Source: Jacaranda mimosifolia (taxonomy: Eukaryota > Streptophyta > Magnoliopsida > Lamiales > Bignoniaceae). From it: a DNA stretch of 64,000 nucleotides. A model generated the notes under the pieces. That model searched no databases and was not told where the DNA came from. It was given only the letters and a program-made list of their open reading frames with translations. Positions within the stretch are counted from its first letter, which is position 1, and each line of letters opens with the position of its first letter. Shown here in pieces: positions 12,258 through 25,114 of the stretch. The position numbers and the translations under genes were made by a program. Location of the stretch: the NCBI GenBank assembly GCA_018894105.1, contig CM032119.1, forward strand, positions 20,105,246-20,169,245, written 5' to 3'.

Positions 12258-14117
12258 CTTTTTCATGCTATGTTTTGGATTATTGTTTGATTGATTCATG
12301 TGATGAATTGATCAATATCACCAAATACTTGATCCAATTTATGGATTGGAGTGTTTTGTTGATGATGCTTGTGGCTCTATTGCTTGATGAATTGAAAGCA
12401 TGCTTTTATGTGATTTAAGTGTTAATTCATGTTTTAGTATGTTTCAATTAATAGAAGATAAATTTGAATGTTGATTTAGCATTTATTGATGTTATATGGC
12501 GATATAGCATGTTGATGTTTGATCAAAATATTTTTGGTCATTTTTGGATCCAAATGTGATTGGAGTTTTGTCGGAGATTTTTGAAGAATATGATTCTTAT
12601 TTGTACTTGATATTTGAAGCTTGATTGAACACTTAAATTTCTAGTTTAAAAATGTGTTGTAGATCTAGAAATTGGTCCACAATGTGTGATTTAATATTTA
12701 GAATGAATTTTAGCATTTTTGGTGCACAAAAGTTGAGCCAAAAATGGCCTAACTTGCCTTTGACGCAAAACAGGGGCTGCTGCCAGCTTTGGTGCACATT
12801 GGTAGGGCTGTAACCGAGACTTACTGCCCAGCCATGTACTTGCCTCAGCCAGCAGCACCCGTTCATGGGTTGGGAGAGTTTTTGTGCAATTTTTGGGCTC
12901 CTTTGGTGACTAGAAATGATGTTAAATCATGTATTATGAATGCACAAGTGTTGTGCAAGTTCTCAATATAATGTTTGACATTTTTCAAGCTCCTTTAATC
13001 TTGTTAATGTTTCTCTGCAATAGTTGCATAAATGTTATGCTTGTTCAATTATTTGCTTATGAGATAAGCATTTAATTGTTAGAATTAATTGTTAATTCTA
13101 AATTTATTTATTGTTCATTTAATTATTGAATGAATGATGAATGAATGAGAATGATCATGAGCCTTTAATATTTATTTTGTATGTTTCAAGTTGTCGAAAT
13201 AGGTTGTATTAAATTGAGGCTTGCATGCCTCCTAATTTCTACCTTGTAAATGTTATGAGAGTAAAATCACTAGGAGTGAGGATTTCTTTCTCATGTAAAA
13301 GTTACATAGAGCAAAGGAGACCATGGAGGCATGGAGACTTTTGAAGACCCATGAATGCATTGGGATACACTCATATAATGTTAGATTTAATCGACCCATC
13401 TAAAATCAACTAGGTGGTGCACCTATGGCTCTAAGTGCACCACTTGGTTAGGCTCATGGTCATCCCACCCTAGGAGCATGCTAGGCGCATTTACTTATTT
13501 ATGCTTTCTATGTCCTATTGATGTATGAGATACATGGTTAGGATATAGAAAACCTAAATAAGAAAATAACATGATGAGATCTTTGCAAGCAAAAGCCCTC
13601 CACTTAGAATGTCCAAGTGCTTCTCAAATATTAAGTCAAAATGGATACAAATTAAAAGAGTTTTGATTAATCCAATCCTTCTACCAATAGTATATGGCAT
13701 GACGATGCTACCACCTTGGTGTGATATACATCCGGTCATGGGGGTCATACTTAGGTGGAAAGTTGTGACCATACACATTGCACAAGACACATTTTGACTT
13801 GGGAACGCCCACACATTATACCTCGATCATGGGGGATGTTGTGGCGCCCGTCTAGAATCAAAGTTTGATTGGTAGGTTTGACTTAACACCGAGTAATATA
13901 GAGGTCGTCCATCAGGGGATCTACATGAAATGGTGAGAAAAAATATATCAAAAGTTGCATGAGATGCAATTAGCAAAAGTTGCTTATCTTTGGCTTGCCC
14001 ATGGATATATATCTAGTCATGGAGGTCCACTTGCAAGCCTTTAGGATCTTGCTTCTCACTAGAAAATATGATTTCCTGAATTCTTCTAGAAGGTGAAGGA
14101 TTTGATAAAATAGTGGG
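12258..14117 (+). other. Element C 5' leader
   Basis: A 1.9-kb leader without convincing coding sequence. It has a GC-rich island at about 12770-12870 and four copies of a leader motif of the GGTCATGGGGGTC type near 13720-13750, 13818-13840, 13901-13921 and 14001-14030. At about 14118 it joins protease sequence directly, where relatives have gag. Confidence 0.7.
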
Positions 14118-15410
14118 ATAAATTCTTCCTCATGGATATGTGATATCGCATGTGGTTCTTATCTTTGTAAGTTGTTACAAAGAATAAGAAAGAAGAATAA
14201 AACTAAGTAATGTGGACATGATTCACCGCCTTGGCTAAGGAGCAAGAGTTGTGACTAAAGCCAAAGGCGTATAATAAGTTAGACTTAGGGAACTCCATGA
14301 TTGTATTGACCCCTTGCTATTATGTGCCATATATTGTTGAGAATATTATTTCAAATTCCCGTTTTGAATAGTAAAGGATTTGATCCTTCTATATCAAATG
14401 GAAGATTGAAGGCATTAAAGAATGGGTTCTTTAATTGCTTGTGGTACACTTAACAAAGGATTATACATATTGGATTCTCAACTATCACTAATGAACTTTC
14501 AAAAAACTAAGGAAATTAGATATCTAAGAAGATGTCATTCTTTGGCATGCAAGACTTGGTCATATCTCTAAGAATAGGATGAGCAAGTTAGAAGCTCTTA
14601 AAGTGCTAAATGTTGGTGGCATTAAGGATCTTCTTACTTGTGAATCTTGTTTAAAGAAAAAAAATGACCAAAGCTCCTTTTGTAGGATAAACGAGTGCTC
14701 CACAAGTCTTTTGGATTTGATCCATACGGATGTTTGTGGACCACTTAGAGTTAGTGGGAGAGGAGGCTATTCCTACTTTATCACTTTCACCGATAACTAT
14801 AGTCGGTTCGGACACGTGTTTCTTATGAAGAACAAGTCCAAAGCCTTTGAAAAGTTCAAAGTGTATAGGAGTGAAGTGGAAAAGCAATTAGGGCTAAGTA
14901 TTAAAGCTCTTCGATCGGATCGAGGAGGAGAATACTTAAGTACCGAATTCTTGGATTATCTAAATGAGAATGGGATTCTCTCTTAATGGACTCCACCCAG
15001 CACACCCCAATATAATGGAGTAGTCGAGAGGAGAAATCACACCTTGCTGGACATGGTATGCTCCATGTTGAGCTTCTTCGATATGCCTATATCCTTTTTG
15101 GGATACGCCTTAGTAACGGTAGTGAAGTTACTAAGTGTAGTACCTTCAAAGTTGATACCCAAAATACTATATGAGATATGGCTTGGCAAAGCACCCTCTT
15201 ACCAATATATCAAGGTTTAGGGATCTCTCGCCTATGTGAGACGGACAGTGGGAGATAAGTTGGATAGTATGTCCACCTTGTGCAAGTTTATGGGATACCC
15301 AAGAGAGTTTATGGGTTATTACTTATATAATCCCTCGGAACAAAAGGTGTTTGTTTTGAGGAATGCCACCTTTTTAGAAAAGGAATTTTTATAAGATAGA
15401 AAAAGGCATT
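14118..15410 (+). pseudogene. Element C protease-integrase, broken
   Basis: It begins at the protease end with SSSWICDIACGS, where relatives read VFDTACGS, so the active-site DT is DI. The HHCC remnant follows (LWHARLGH near 14540, CESCLK near 14640). The integrase core is the best in the window: first Asp in TDVCGP (near 14728), second in SDRGGEY (near 14915), and Glu in NGVVERR (near 15020). The last two are separated by exactly 35 codons, counting one in-frame TAA at 14984-14986 where relatives read CAA. The C-terminal FMGYPRE motif is near 15290. The frame shifts upstream of 14579. Confidence 0.85.
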
Positions 15411-17100
15411 GTTGTTGAACTTGGTAAAGTTCAAGATGATCCTAAAATCCTACAAGCGGTAGAAACAAATATATATCAAAGAGCCTTGCACACAACCTTT
15501 GATAAGGTTATTGGATTTATTCATGAAACAGGAAAATTAAATAGTGATCCGAAGACCTACGAAGGAGTTATGTTGGACATAGATTTGGGATGTTGGTTAG
15601 AGCCATGAATTCTGAAATGGACTCCATGTACTCAAACAAAGTATGGACTTTGGTAGATCCACCAAAGGGAATAGTTCCCGTTGGTTGCAAGTGGATCTAT
15701 AAGCAAAAGCCTGGAGTAGATAGAGAAGTGGTGACTTTTAAGACGCGACTAGTGTCAAAAGGTTACACTCAAAGACCTAGTATCAATTTTGAGGAAACCT
15801 TTTCACCAGTCGCTATGCCTAAGTCCATTCGGATTCAACTTGCCATAGCCGCATATTATGACTATGAGATATGGCAAATGGATGTGAAAAACCGCTTTCC
15901 TCAATGGTGACATTGAAGAATAAATCTATATAGAGCAACCATAAGGTTTTACATCCAATGGGAGTGAGCAAAAGGTTTGCAAACTCCAAAGATTCATTTA
16001 TGGACTTAAACAAGCGTCCCAATATTGGAACATATGTTTTGACAAAACAGTCAAATCGTTTGGCTTTGTCAAAAATGTGTATGAACTATGTGTGTACAAG
16101 AAGGCTAGTGGGAGTTCAGTACAATTTATTGTGCTTTATGTCAATGACATCATTCTCATTGGGAATAAGGCAGGAATGTTAGAGTGTACTAAAGCATGGT
16201 TATCTACACAATTCTCCATGAAGGATTTGGGATAAGCATCCTATGTATTAGGAATACGTATCTATAGAGATAGATTTGGGAGGACGCTGGGGTTATCCCA
16301 AACCCCGTACATTGACAAGATACTAAAGAAGTTTAGTATGGACGAATTCAATAAGGGATTTCTTCCCATGGGACATGGCATTCATCTCTCCAAGTCTATG
16401 GGCCTCTAGACTAACAATAAGAGACAAAGTATGTCCCATATACCTTATGCCTCCAATATTAGGAGCATAATGTATGTAGATCAATGTACAAGATGGATGT
16501 AGCACACTCGCTAAAAGTTACGAGTAAGTTCCAATCCAATTCCAGTGAAACTCACTGGATAGTCGTTAAAACAATCTTTGAGTACTTGAGAAGGACTAAG
16601 GACTTATTTTTAGTAAACAGCAAATGGAGAATTGAAACTAGAGGGGTTTTCGGATTCAAGTTTCCAATTCGATGTAGATAACTTCAAATCCACTTCTGGA
16701 TTTATATTTACCTCAATGGCGGCATGGCGAGTTGGAAGAGTTTCAATAAGATACCATGGTTGAGACAACAACTAAGGTGAAATAGTTTGTGGTTTTGGAA
16801 ACCTCAAAAAGAAAGTGTTTGGATAAAAACTTCATCCAAGAGTTGGATGTAATGCCTAACATGCATGAGCCCACAATTGTCTTTGGAAGACAATTTCGGA
16901 CTTGAACCAAGATCTCATCACCGATCCAAATACGGTAAATGCATTATCATTTAATATATGATATCAATTGATAAAGGCAAAAATTGAGAGGACAAAGTTG
17001 TCTCAGAAGAGAATTTAGCAGAACCACTGTCTAAAACCCTAAAAGCAAAATGTCTTTGAAGAACATCTTGAGAAGATGGGTCTCAAGGCCATGGGAATTG
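15411..17100 (+). pseudogene. Element C reverse transcriptase and RNase H, broken
   Basis: The RT N-terminal block is open at 15590-15910 (WTLVDPPKGIVPVGCKWIY, then FSPVAMPKSIRI and QMDVK). A shift follows after 15890. The catalytic motif at 16137-16148 reads YVND instead of YVDD, from GTCGAT to GTCAAT, a CpG-to-CpA change. The stretch LGLSQTPYIDKI is changed to LGLSQTP-like sequence near 16290. RNase H (16600-17060) is badly decayed. It ends just before the polypurine tract. Confidence 0.85.
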
Positions 17101-17121
17101 GTTTTAGGGCAAGTAAGAGAT
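17101..17121 (+). other. Element C polypurine tract
   Basis: AGGGCAAGTAAGAGAT lies immediately before the 3' LTR start at 17122, matching the position of the tract in elements A and B. Confidence 0.72.
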
Positions 17122-19362
17122 TATTAGAATAGTACCCGGCAAGCCAATTAGATTGGCCTTGTAAAAGCTATTTCCTTGTAAAATAATCTTGATCGAATGA
17201 TATTCTTTATATGGCCATCTACATCGTATGCTTTATATTACTTCACTTGCATTTGGATAAAGCTATTAGATCAGACATGACTACGGGACTTGGTTCGATG
17301 CCTATGGAATAAGTCTTACATGATCATGATCTTAAATCTTTCAGGTTATAGGATCTTAAGAAACGTGGCATCTAAGAACCGGGGCATCTAAGAACTGGAT
17401 AGACTTTTATTAACGATGCATAAATCCAAGAGTTGGATATTGCTCCGTTCCATGAGCGATCTGTATGAGATACGGGTGCATGTTAGAGAACAAGGCACTG
17501 AAGACCCTCTGGAGAATCCACTAGATAGTCGTAGTGGCAAGTAGATAGTGGTTAATTCTCCCACTTACGCTAGTGCATATTATTAGTCGTCTGACCTGAG
17601 GATCCATGGAAACCTTGTGTCCGGTCCTCATGCTTTGACTCTTCCTTGACCACTTAGCGGGTCTTCGGGTTGAGGTTAGGTATGAGCTACTTGGCATGGA
17701 GGTTTGTGAGATCCAAGATGGAATCTGACTCCTCACTTTTGTGAAAAGTGAGTGCATCTCCTATGTCTTCTATAATGATCGATCAAAGGAATCCTTACGC
17801 AAGGTGGTGTGACAATTTGGAAAAGGAGTTTTCCAAAGGTGAGGTCGCATAAGGGAATCGAACATTGAGAATAGAGACATAGTATTGAGGCTATTAAGGA
17901 ATCGACAAATATCTTGCCCTAGGCCTCTTTCGGGAGATAGGAGACGGAAGGACCGTATTTGCATGGCACACGTAGAGCTATGATGGTTCTCCAGAATATT
18001 CATTTTGACCAATTAGTTGGGCTCCATGGGCTTAAGGTTGGACATCGACCATGGGGATTGGGTACTCTTCAATTAATGAGATTAATTGAATTAAGTCAAT
18101 TAGTTTAAAAAGAGTTTTAAACTAAAATGAACATAAGATATTCAAAAGTCACAAAGAGTTGTAAGACCATATCAATGAATGGTAGAACCTACTGGGTCAC
18201 ACACAAAAGCTAAATAGCTTGCAAACTTGGTAGAGCAATTTTCTAAGTGTTAGAAAAATCACCCTTTGGTGACCAATTTTCAAGGTTCCAATCTAACGGT
18301 TAATTTTAGTTTGATTAATTTAAGTGTTAAATTAATCAACTAATTTAAGAGTTAAATTAGACCAATAATTAAGGAGTTAATTATTTGGTACAATGTTGAC
18401 CATCAATTGGACAAGTTGACTTAAAGAGTTAAGTTGACTAATTTAAGTTTAAGAGTTAAGCTTATTTGATTTAAGAGTTAAATCAAAAGTTAATTAATTA
18501 AATTAAAGTGTTTAATTTAATTAATGGGAAGAATAATTTTTGGAGTCAAATTTAAATGAAGTATTCATTTAAATTAGCATATTAATTAATTTAGAATTAG
18601 ATTCCTAAATGAAATTGAAATGCATATGAAATTCAAGTAAGACTTGAATTTGAATTTTGCCAACTTGGCATGCCACTTGGGCAATCACCTTGAGAAAGGT
18701 GTGATGGCTAGAAGAATCACACCTTTCACCCTCTATATATAGATATAGAGAGCATGCAAAATTTGAAATTAATTGCTGAAAGTGTGAGAATTAGATTCTT
18801 GCATTCCCTCCAAAATATCTCTCTGCATGCATTACATCATGAGTTGAAGCTTTGCATTTCTTCTTCTTCCCAACCTGAAAATCTGCCTACTTTATCTCAT
18901 TTTATCCTACCTAACTCCAACTTCTAGTGAGGGGAAATTAGAAGATTGTTTGGTGTGTGGATCGTTTCAATAGAGGCAAGGCGATTGACTTGCTCAGTTT
19001 TGGAGATCCACCTGCAGCAGCTTCCCGCTGGAAAATATTATGGAGCGACCAAGAAGGATTTTTGGCTCCAGTTTTTCATAGTTGCTTCCCCTATGTGTGA
19101 TGGTGTTGCAGATTTAATTTTGTGAATTTTGGAGCAGTTTAGCCTGGGTAATTGTTGTCATCTTTCTGCTGTGCCAGTTCCAGACAGTTTCTAGACTCGT
19201 GAGAGATGGTTGATCTTCTCCTTGATTTTGAGCTACAAGAGGTAATTCTTCTTCCTAATCCAGATCTATAGCATGACTAGATCCTTGGGAGCTCGAGTAG
19301 CTTAGTTAATTTCTAGTTTGTGAAGTTTTGATTTGTGGATTCTAATGCTATTCTAGCCTTCG
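17122..19362 (+). repeat. Element C 3' LTR
   Basis: It begins TATTAG (mutated TGTTGG) and ends CTTCG (mutated CTTCA), then the GTTTG target duplication. It matches 9971-12243, with the hairpin array around 18300-18520 and a TATA-like CTATATATAG near 18734. It lacks the 35-bp duplication seen in the 5' LTR. Confidence 0.88.
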
Positions 19363-21155
19363 GTTTGTTTCATGGAACGCCACTTTCTTAGAATAGAAAT
19401 TTCTATTAGATAAAAATGGCATTGTTATTGAACTTGATGAAGTTCAAGATGATCATCAAATCCCACAAGTGGTGGAAATAATACTGAAACAAGAGCCGGA
19501 CACACAACCTCTAATAAGGTCGGATCAAATCAAGTAGCAACCTAAAAGGTTTGGATTCCTTCTGAGATGGGCCAATCGGATAGCAATCCGAAGACCTTGA
19601 GGAAGCTATGTTGGACATAAACTCAGGACAGTGGCGTGATGCCATGAAATTCAAAATGGACTCCACATACTCCAACAAAGTATGGACTTTGGTAGATCCA
19701 CCAGAGGGAATAGTTCTCGTTGGTTGCAGGTGGATCTATAAGCAAAAATTAGGAGTCGATGGAGAGGTAATGACCTTTAAGGCTTGACTAGTGGCAAAAG
19801 GTTACACTCAAAGACTCGGTAACGATTTCAAGGAAACCTTTTCACTGGTTGTAATACGTAAGTCTATTCAAATTTTACTTGCCATAGTCACATATTATGA
19901 CTATGAGATGTGGCAAATAGATGTGAAAATCGTTTTCCTCAATGGAAACATTGAAGAAGAAATATATATGAAGCAACCACAAGGTTTTACATCCGAAGGA
20001 AATGAGAAAATGGATTGCAAGCTCCAAAGATCCATTTATGAACTCAAATAAGAATCCCAAAGTTGGAACATACATTTTGATAAGGCAGTCAAATTGTTTG
20101 GCTTTGCCAAAAATACGTATGAACCTTGTGTATACAAGAAAGCTAGTAGGAGTAGTATATAGTTTATTGTGCTTTAGGTCGATGACATTCTTCTCATTCC
20201 GAATGAGAGAGAGATGTTAGGGTACACTAAAGCATGGTTATCAACACAATTCTCCATGAAAAATTTGGGAGAAACATCCTGCGTATTAGGAATACGTATC
20301 TATAGAGATAGATCGAGGAGGATGCTAAGGCTTTCCCAAACCTCGTACATTGATAATATACCAAAGTGGTTTATTGTGGAAAAATCCAAGAGAGGATTCC
20401 TCCATTTAGGACATGGCATTCGTCTCTCCAAGTCTATGGCCTCTAAGACTAACGATGAGAGATGGAGAATGTCCCATATACCTTATGCGTCTACCATGGG
20501 GAGCATAACGTCTACCATTCAATATATAAGATCGAATGTGGCACACGTTCTAAGTGTTACGAGCCATTTCCAATCTAATCTTGATAAGAGTCATCGGATA
20601 GCCATTAAAACAATCCTTAAGTACTTGAAACAGACTAAAGACTTATTTTTTGTATACAACAATGGAGAATTGAAACTCAAGGGATTTTTGAATTCTAGTT
20701 TTCAATTCGATATAGATGACCTGAAATCTACTTTTGGATTTATATTTTGCCTCAATGGCGATGTGGTAAGTTAGAAGAGTTTCAAACAAGACACCACGAT
20801 CGATGCAACCACAGAGGCAGAATATATTGCGGCTTTAGAAGTTGGAAATGAAGGTGTTTGGATGAAAAACTCCATCCAAGAGTTGGATATAGTGCCTCAC
20901 ATTGTTGAGCCAGTAGTTGTTTTCTGTGACAACAATGGGGCAGTAGCGCAAGCTAAACAGCCAAGATCTCATCAACGATATAAGCACATTTTGAGGCGAT
21001 ATCATTTGATCCAAGACATCATTGATAGAGGTGACATCCTTATGGAGAGAGTTACCTCGAAAGAGAATATAGTAGATCCGCTGACTAAACCCCTATCACA
21101 AAAGGTCTTTGAAGGATATCTTGAGAAAATGGATCCTAAGATAACGGGGAATTAG
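19363..21155 (+). pseudogene. Element A: reverse transcriptase and RNase H (piece 3)
   Basis: This completes host element A. From about 19791 to the stop at 21153-21155 it stays in one frame, broken only by nonsense codons. RT motifs in order are DPPEGIVLVGC, QIDVKIVFLNG, and a catalytic site where the tyrosine of YVDD is an amber codon (20175-20177) directly before VDD. Then come LRLSQTSYIDNI and MSHIPYAS. RNase H follows: GFLNSSF (first Asp lost), TEAEYIA and FCDNNGA. It ends with the DPLTKPLSQKVFEG tail of plant copia elements. Of all the copia pol regions here this one has the fewest frameshifts. Confidence 0.88.
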
Positions 21156-21159
21156 CTTT

Positions 21160-21175
21160 AGGATAAGTGGGAGAT
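21160..21175 (+). other. Element A polypurine tract
   Basis: AGGATAAGTGGGAGAT immediately before the LTR start at 21176, five bases after the pol stop codon. Confidence 0.75.
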
Positions 21176-23286
21176 TATTGGAATAGTGCCCCGCAAGCCC
21201 ATTAGATTGGCATTGTAAACTATTTCACCAGCAATATAATTTTGATTGAATGATATTCTTTAAATGGCCATCTTCATCTTATGCCTATAAATACTTGACT
21301 AGCATTTGGTTGAAACCCTTAGATCACATAAGACTACAGGACTTGGTCAGTACACTCAATGATTACTATGAAAAAAGTCTTACACAGTCGTTATCTTAAA
21401 TCTTTTAAGTTATAGAATCTTATGAGATATGGCATCTAAGATTTGGACATACTTGTACTAATAATGCATAAATCCAAGGGTTGCATATTGTCCCGTTTCA
21501 TGAGGAAGGCCATACGAGATATGGGTGTTTAGGTCCTCATGTTTGACTCTTCCTTGGCCACATAATGGGTCGTTCGGATGGTGATTAGGCATGAGCTACT
21601 TAGACATAGAGGTTTGTGAGATCCAAGATGGAATCTAATTCTTCGTCGTTGTGAATGGAAAGTACATCTCTATGTATTCTATAATGATCGATTCCAAGAA
21701 ATCCTTGCGCAAGGTAGTATGACAACTTAGAAAATGAGTTTTCCAAAGATGAAATCATAAAGGGAAATCAAACACTAGGAATAAAAACATATAATCGAGA
21801 CTATTAGGGAGCCGAAAAATATCTTGCCCTAGGCCTCTTTTGGGAGATAGGAGACAAAAGGATCGTATTTGCATAGTTCTCGTAGAGCTAGAATGGTTCT
21901 CCAAAAGCATTCATTTAAGGCTAATTAGTTGGGCTCCATGGGCTTGAGGTTGGACATCGACCATGCAAATTGGGCACTCTTCAATTAATGGAGATTAATT
22001 GAATGGAGTCAATTAGTTTAAAGGAGTTTAAACTAAAATTCATATATGATATTCCAAAGTCACTAAGAGTTGTGAGCCCATGTTTAATGAATGGTAGAAC
22101 CTAATGGATCACACACAAAAGCCAATTACTTATCCTAGGTGATGAAGGGGAATTTTCTAAGGAGTTAGAAGAGTTTCTTCTTGACCAATTTGGAGGTTAA
22201 CCAATTGACATAAGTTGTGGTAATTTTTGCTTGATCAATTTAATTGTTAAATTAATCTAATTAATTTAAGGAATTAAATTAAGACCAATTAATTAAAGAG
22301 TTAATTATTTGGTGCCACATTACTATCAATTGGTCAAGTTAACTTAAAGAATTAAGTTAACAATTACTAGCTTAAGGAGTTAAGCTAATTGACTTAAAGA
22401 GTTAAGTTAATGTAATTAATTAATTTAAACGAGTTTAATTTAATTAAAATAGAGAATTAATTTTGGAGGAAAAATTCAAATGAAAGGTTCATTTGGTGTG
22501 GCATTAGAATTTATTTGGATAACATTTCATGAGATGAAATGAAGATTCCAAATGAAATTCAAATGCACAGAAAATTCAAATTCACATGCCAACTTGCAAA
22601 GCAAGTAGACGCCACCTTGAGGAAAGTGTGATGCCAACTTGGCATCACACCATCCTCCCTCTATATATAGATGTAGAGTGAGGCGGCCAAGAGGTATTCT
22701 TGCATTACATTCCATGTGAATTAGATTCTCTCAATTTCCCTCCAAATTTTTTAAGTGTTACCTCATGTGTTGAAGCTTCACTTCTTTTCTTATCCTACCT
22801 CCAAATCAAGACTTCATGCAAATCCTTCCTCTAATTATTCTGCAGATGATATTGAGAGGAATAGGATTGGAAATTGGTTTGTGGATCATCATATTAGAGG
22901 CAAGACAATTAGATTGCTTAGCCTTTTGGAGATCTACTTTCTTGCAATAACTTGGAGGTAGTGTTGGGGGACCTTTACAAGTTCTGATTCAGCTGAATTT
23001 TGGATTGTAGATCTACAAAAGAGTTGTGGAGTTCCAGTTAAATTTTCAGCTCAAACAAAAATTGTTTGGTTGAGGAGTTTGGTCACTACTCTGCTGCACC
23101 GCTGGGAGACAGCTTCAAGGCGTTGGAGTGTTTCTTCTAGCTTTTTTCATTTTTTTGAAAATCAAGGTTCCTCTCCTTCCAAATCAGAATCCATGGCATG
23201 TTTAGATCCTTGGTGACATGTGTAGCCTATTTATTTTGTGTTTTCAATGCTTTCATTATTAAATCCTATTGCTACATGTGACTTCA
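21176..23286 (+). repeat. Element A 3' LTR
   Basis: It begins TATTGGAATAGTGCC (TG mutated to TA) and ends GACTTCA at 23286. The core palindrome GTGTGATGCC / GGCATCACAC is at 22626-22650 and CTATATATAG at 22661-22670. The hairpin array is at about 22205-22440. The 5' LTR and its target duplication are outside the window, so the TSD cannot be tested. Confidence 0.87.
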
Positions 23287-24766
23287 CATCTTTCTCAATA
23301 AGGCATAGTCCATAATTCATTTATTCAATGTTTAGGCAAGAGAACAATAACAAGTTTAGTTATTCAAAAAAATCATTTCAATCGATGTTAAGTAATAAAC
23401 TATGAATTTTGGTAGCCAAGTATCTTTGCAACTTTATAAACTATCATTCATGCGAGTAAAAGCTTAACAATCACAACAAAAATTAGCATATGCAGAACTA
23501 CAAGAAATAATCGACGCATAAGTGCAAAAAGAACATATCATATTATTATTTGTGGAATACGTAGTAGCTGAATTTATGGTCCATGAAGGTCTTGAACTTG
23601 CAACTAATGTTCTTAGATTTGTTTGGTGATAAGAGTATTGAGAATAATTGGAAGTGCTCTTTATTTGGAGTTTGAGTAAGTACCTTGCACGAGGTGTTCA
23701 AGAGATGATCTCAATAACTTTGTAAAATATTCTAGCCAAGCATAAGCCCAAATGAAGTCACCAATATGACCTCACCAATTGGACAGCAATAGAAAAATTT
23801 ACCCAAGCCTTGGTTTTTTTCACATGTATGTTTATTTATCCAGGCCCAAAATGCTAAAGAAGGTGTTCTTGAATAGCCATGCTAATGCCAAATATGAGAA
23901 ATGAAAAATTACAAAAATTTATTACTTTGAATCAAGAAATTTTTTCACGTAAAGACAAAAAAAAAAAAATAATAATACAACTAAAAAGTCATTTATAATG
24001 AGTTTGTGATTTGGATAACCAAAAATGATAAATTTTTCTTTCCCAAATGTGTGGCTAGTCTCAACTATCATAAAAGTCATATGATGACAAGTGCACATGC
24101 AATCTTTGGAACTAAATAGCAATGAGATTTCTATTCACTATTGTGCAGTATGTTTAAATGGTAGTGAATTTTGTTGCTTGAAATCTGTTATGCTCTAAAG
24201 CTTAAATATTCTGCAAAGGTACATCTCTATGTGTATATAGATATTTTGAACACGTTCAAGCAAGCAATAGAAATTGTTCAAGGAGATAGCACGATTATGC
24301 ATATATCACTCAGATATTTAAGTTAATTGTTTAGAGCTCCAATAACACACACAAAATCCTAGTTTTACATCATCAATTCCTTTTTCTTTTTCATAAAAGA
24401 TTTTTCTATCAACTTTTAATTGATGCTTAAATTAGTACATGTTCAAAAACTTAAAAATAGAGTGGGTCAATGCATAACAAGAAGTTAGAAAAAAAATACC
24501 TTAAAATATAGAGAAAATCTTATTGCTCACTTGCCTTGACTTGGATGCCTCAATTGAACTAAGTTTCTTAATGGAATAATTGATCAGTAAAGTCACAGCT
24601 AATTGGCACAAAATAATAAAATAAAATAAAAATCATGTAGTAATCAATTTTTTTGGAAGAACACAATCCTTTTTTTTTTTTTTTGCTAACAACCAAGCTA
24701 AAACGACAAAGTAATTCATGGAAATGGTTGGACCTCACCTGGATATCTCTTTTTTCAACACGATGG
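23287..24766. other. Anonymous AT-rich DNA, no gene seen
   Basis: Non-repetitive within this window and unlike the copia family. It has homopolymer runs (A13 near 23950, T16 near 24668) but no reading frame with a recognisable domain. The longest open stretches are about 60-70 codons without recognisable features. This may be the original sequence into which element A inserted. Confidence 0.5.
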
Positions 24767-24909
24767 TGTTGGAATAGTGCCCCAAACCAATTAGATTGGC
24801 ATGTAGAACTACTCTATGTGACAGTCTTGATTGATTGATCTTCAAAAAAATGGTCATCTTCATCTTATGTGATTATGATTTCCTCATATGCATTCGGTTG
24901 AAGCCCTTA
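24767..24909 (+). repeat. Copia LTR start fragment
   Basis: It begins TGTTGGAATAGTGCCCC and follows the family LTR for about 143 bases up to the AAGCCCTTA segment. There it is interrupted by a second LTR start at 24910. Confidence 0.8.
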
Positions 24910-25114
24910 TGTTGGAATAGTGCCCTACAGTGAATTAGATTGGCATGTAAACTATTTCACTTATGATACAATCTTAATTGAATGATATTCAAATAAAATG
25001 GCCATCTTCATGTTATACTTATATTACTTCATTGATATTTAGTTAAAGCCCCTAAATCACACAAGACTATGGGACATGGTCACGCACTGGGTGGTGATCA
25101 TGAAATAAGTCTTA
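24910..25114 (+). repeat. Second copia LTR start fragment
   Basis: It begins TGTTGGAATAGTGCCC again and covers about the first 205 bases of the LTR. It ends where the minus-strand LTR of element D begins (TGAAGG at 25115). It may be the start of the LTR whose end part lies at 38048-39293. Confidence 0.78.

Larger units (their letters stand above)
9971..19362 (+). mobile_element. Element C: full-length Ty1/copia retrotransposon lacking gag
   Basis: This 9.4-kb plus-strand element has two LTRs, a primer-binding site, a leader, protease-integrase, RT-RNase H and a polypurine tract. The target duplication is GTTTA (9966-9970) and GTTTG (19363-19367). It is inserted in element A only 39 bases from element B, in the opposite orientation. 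The gag region is missing: the leader jumps at about 14118 straight to the protease start. Many stops and shifts break the rest. Confidence 0.9.

Noticed and set aside
12633..12866. Minus-strand 77-codon open frame in a GC-rich patch
   Set aside because: It lies in the element C leader island, has no domain, and the corresponding islands in D and F do not keep the frame.
23922..24122. Minus-strand 66-codon open frame in the region after element A
   Set aside because: Starts and ends in homopolymer-rich DNA, with no recognisable motif; too short to support.
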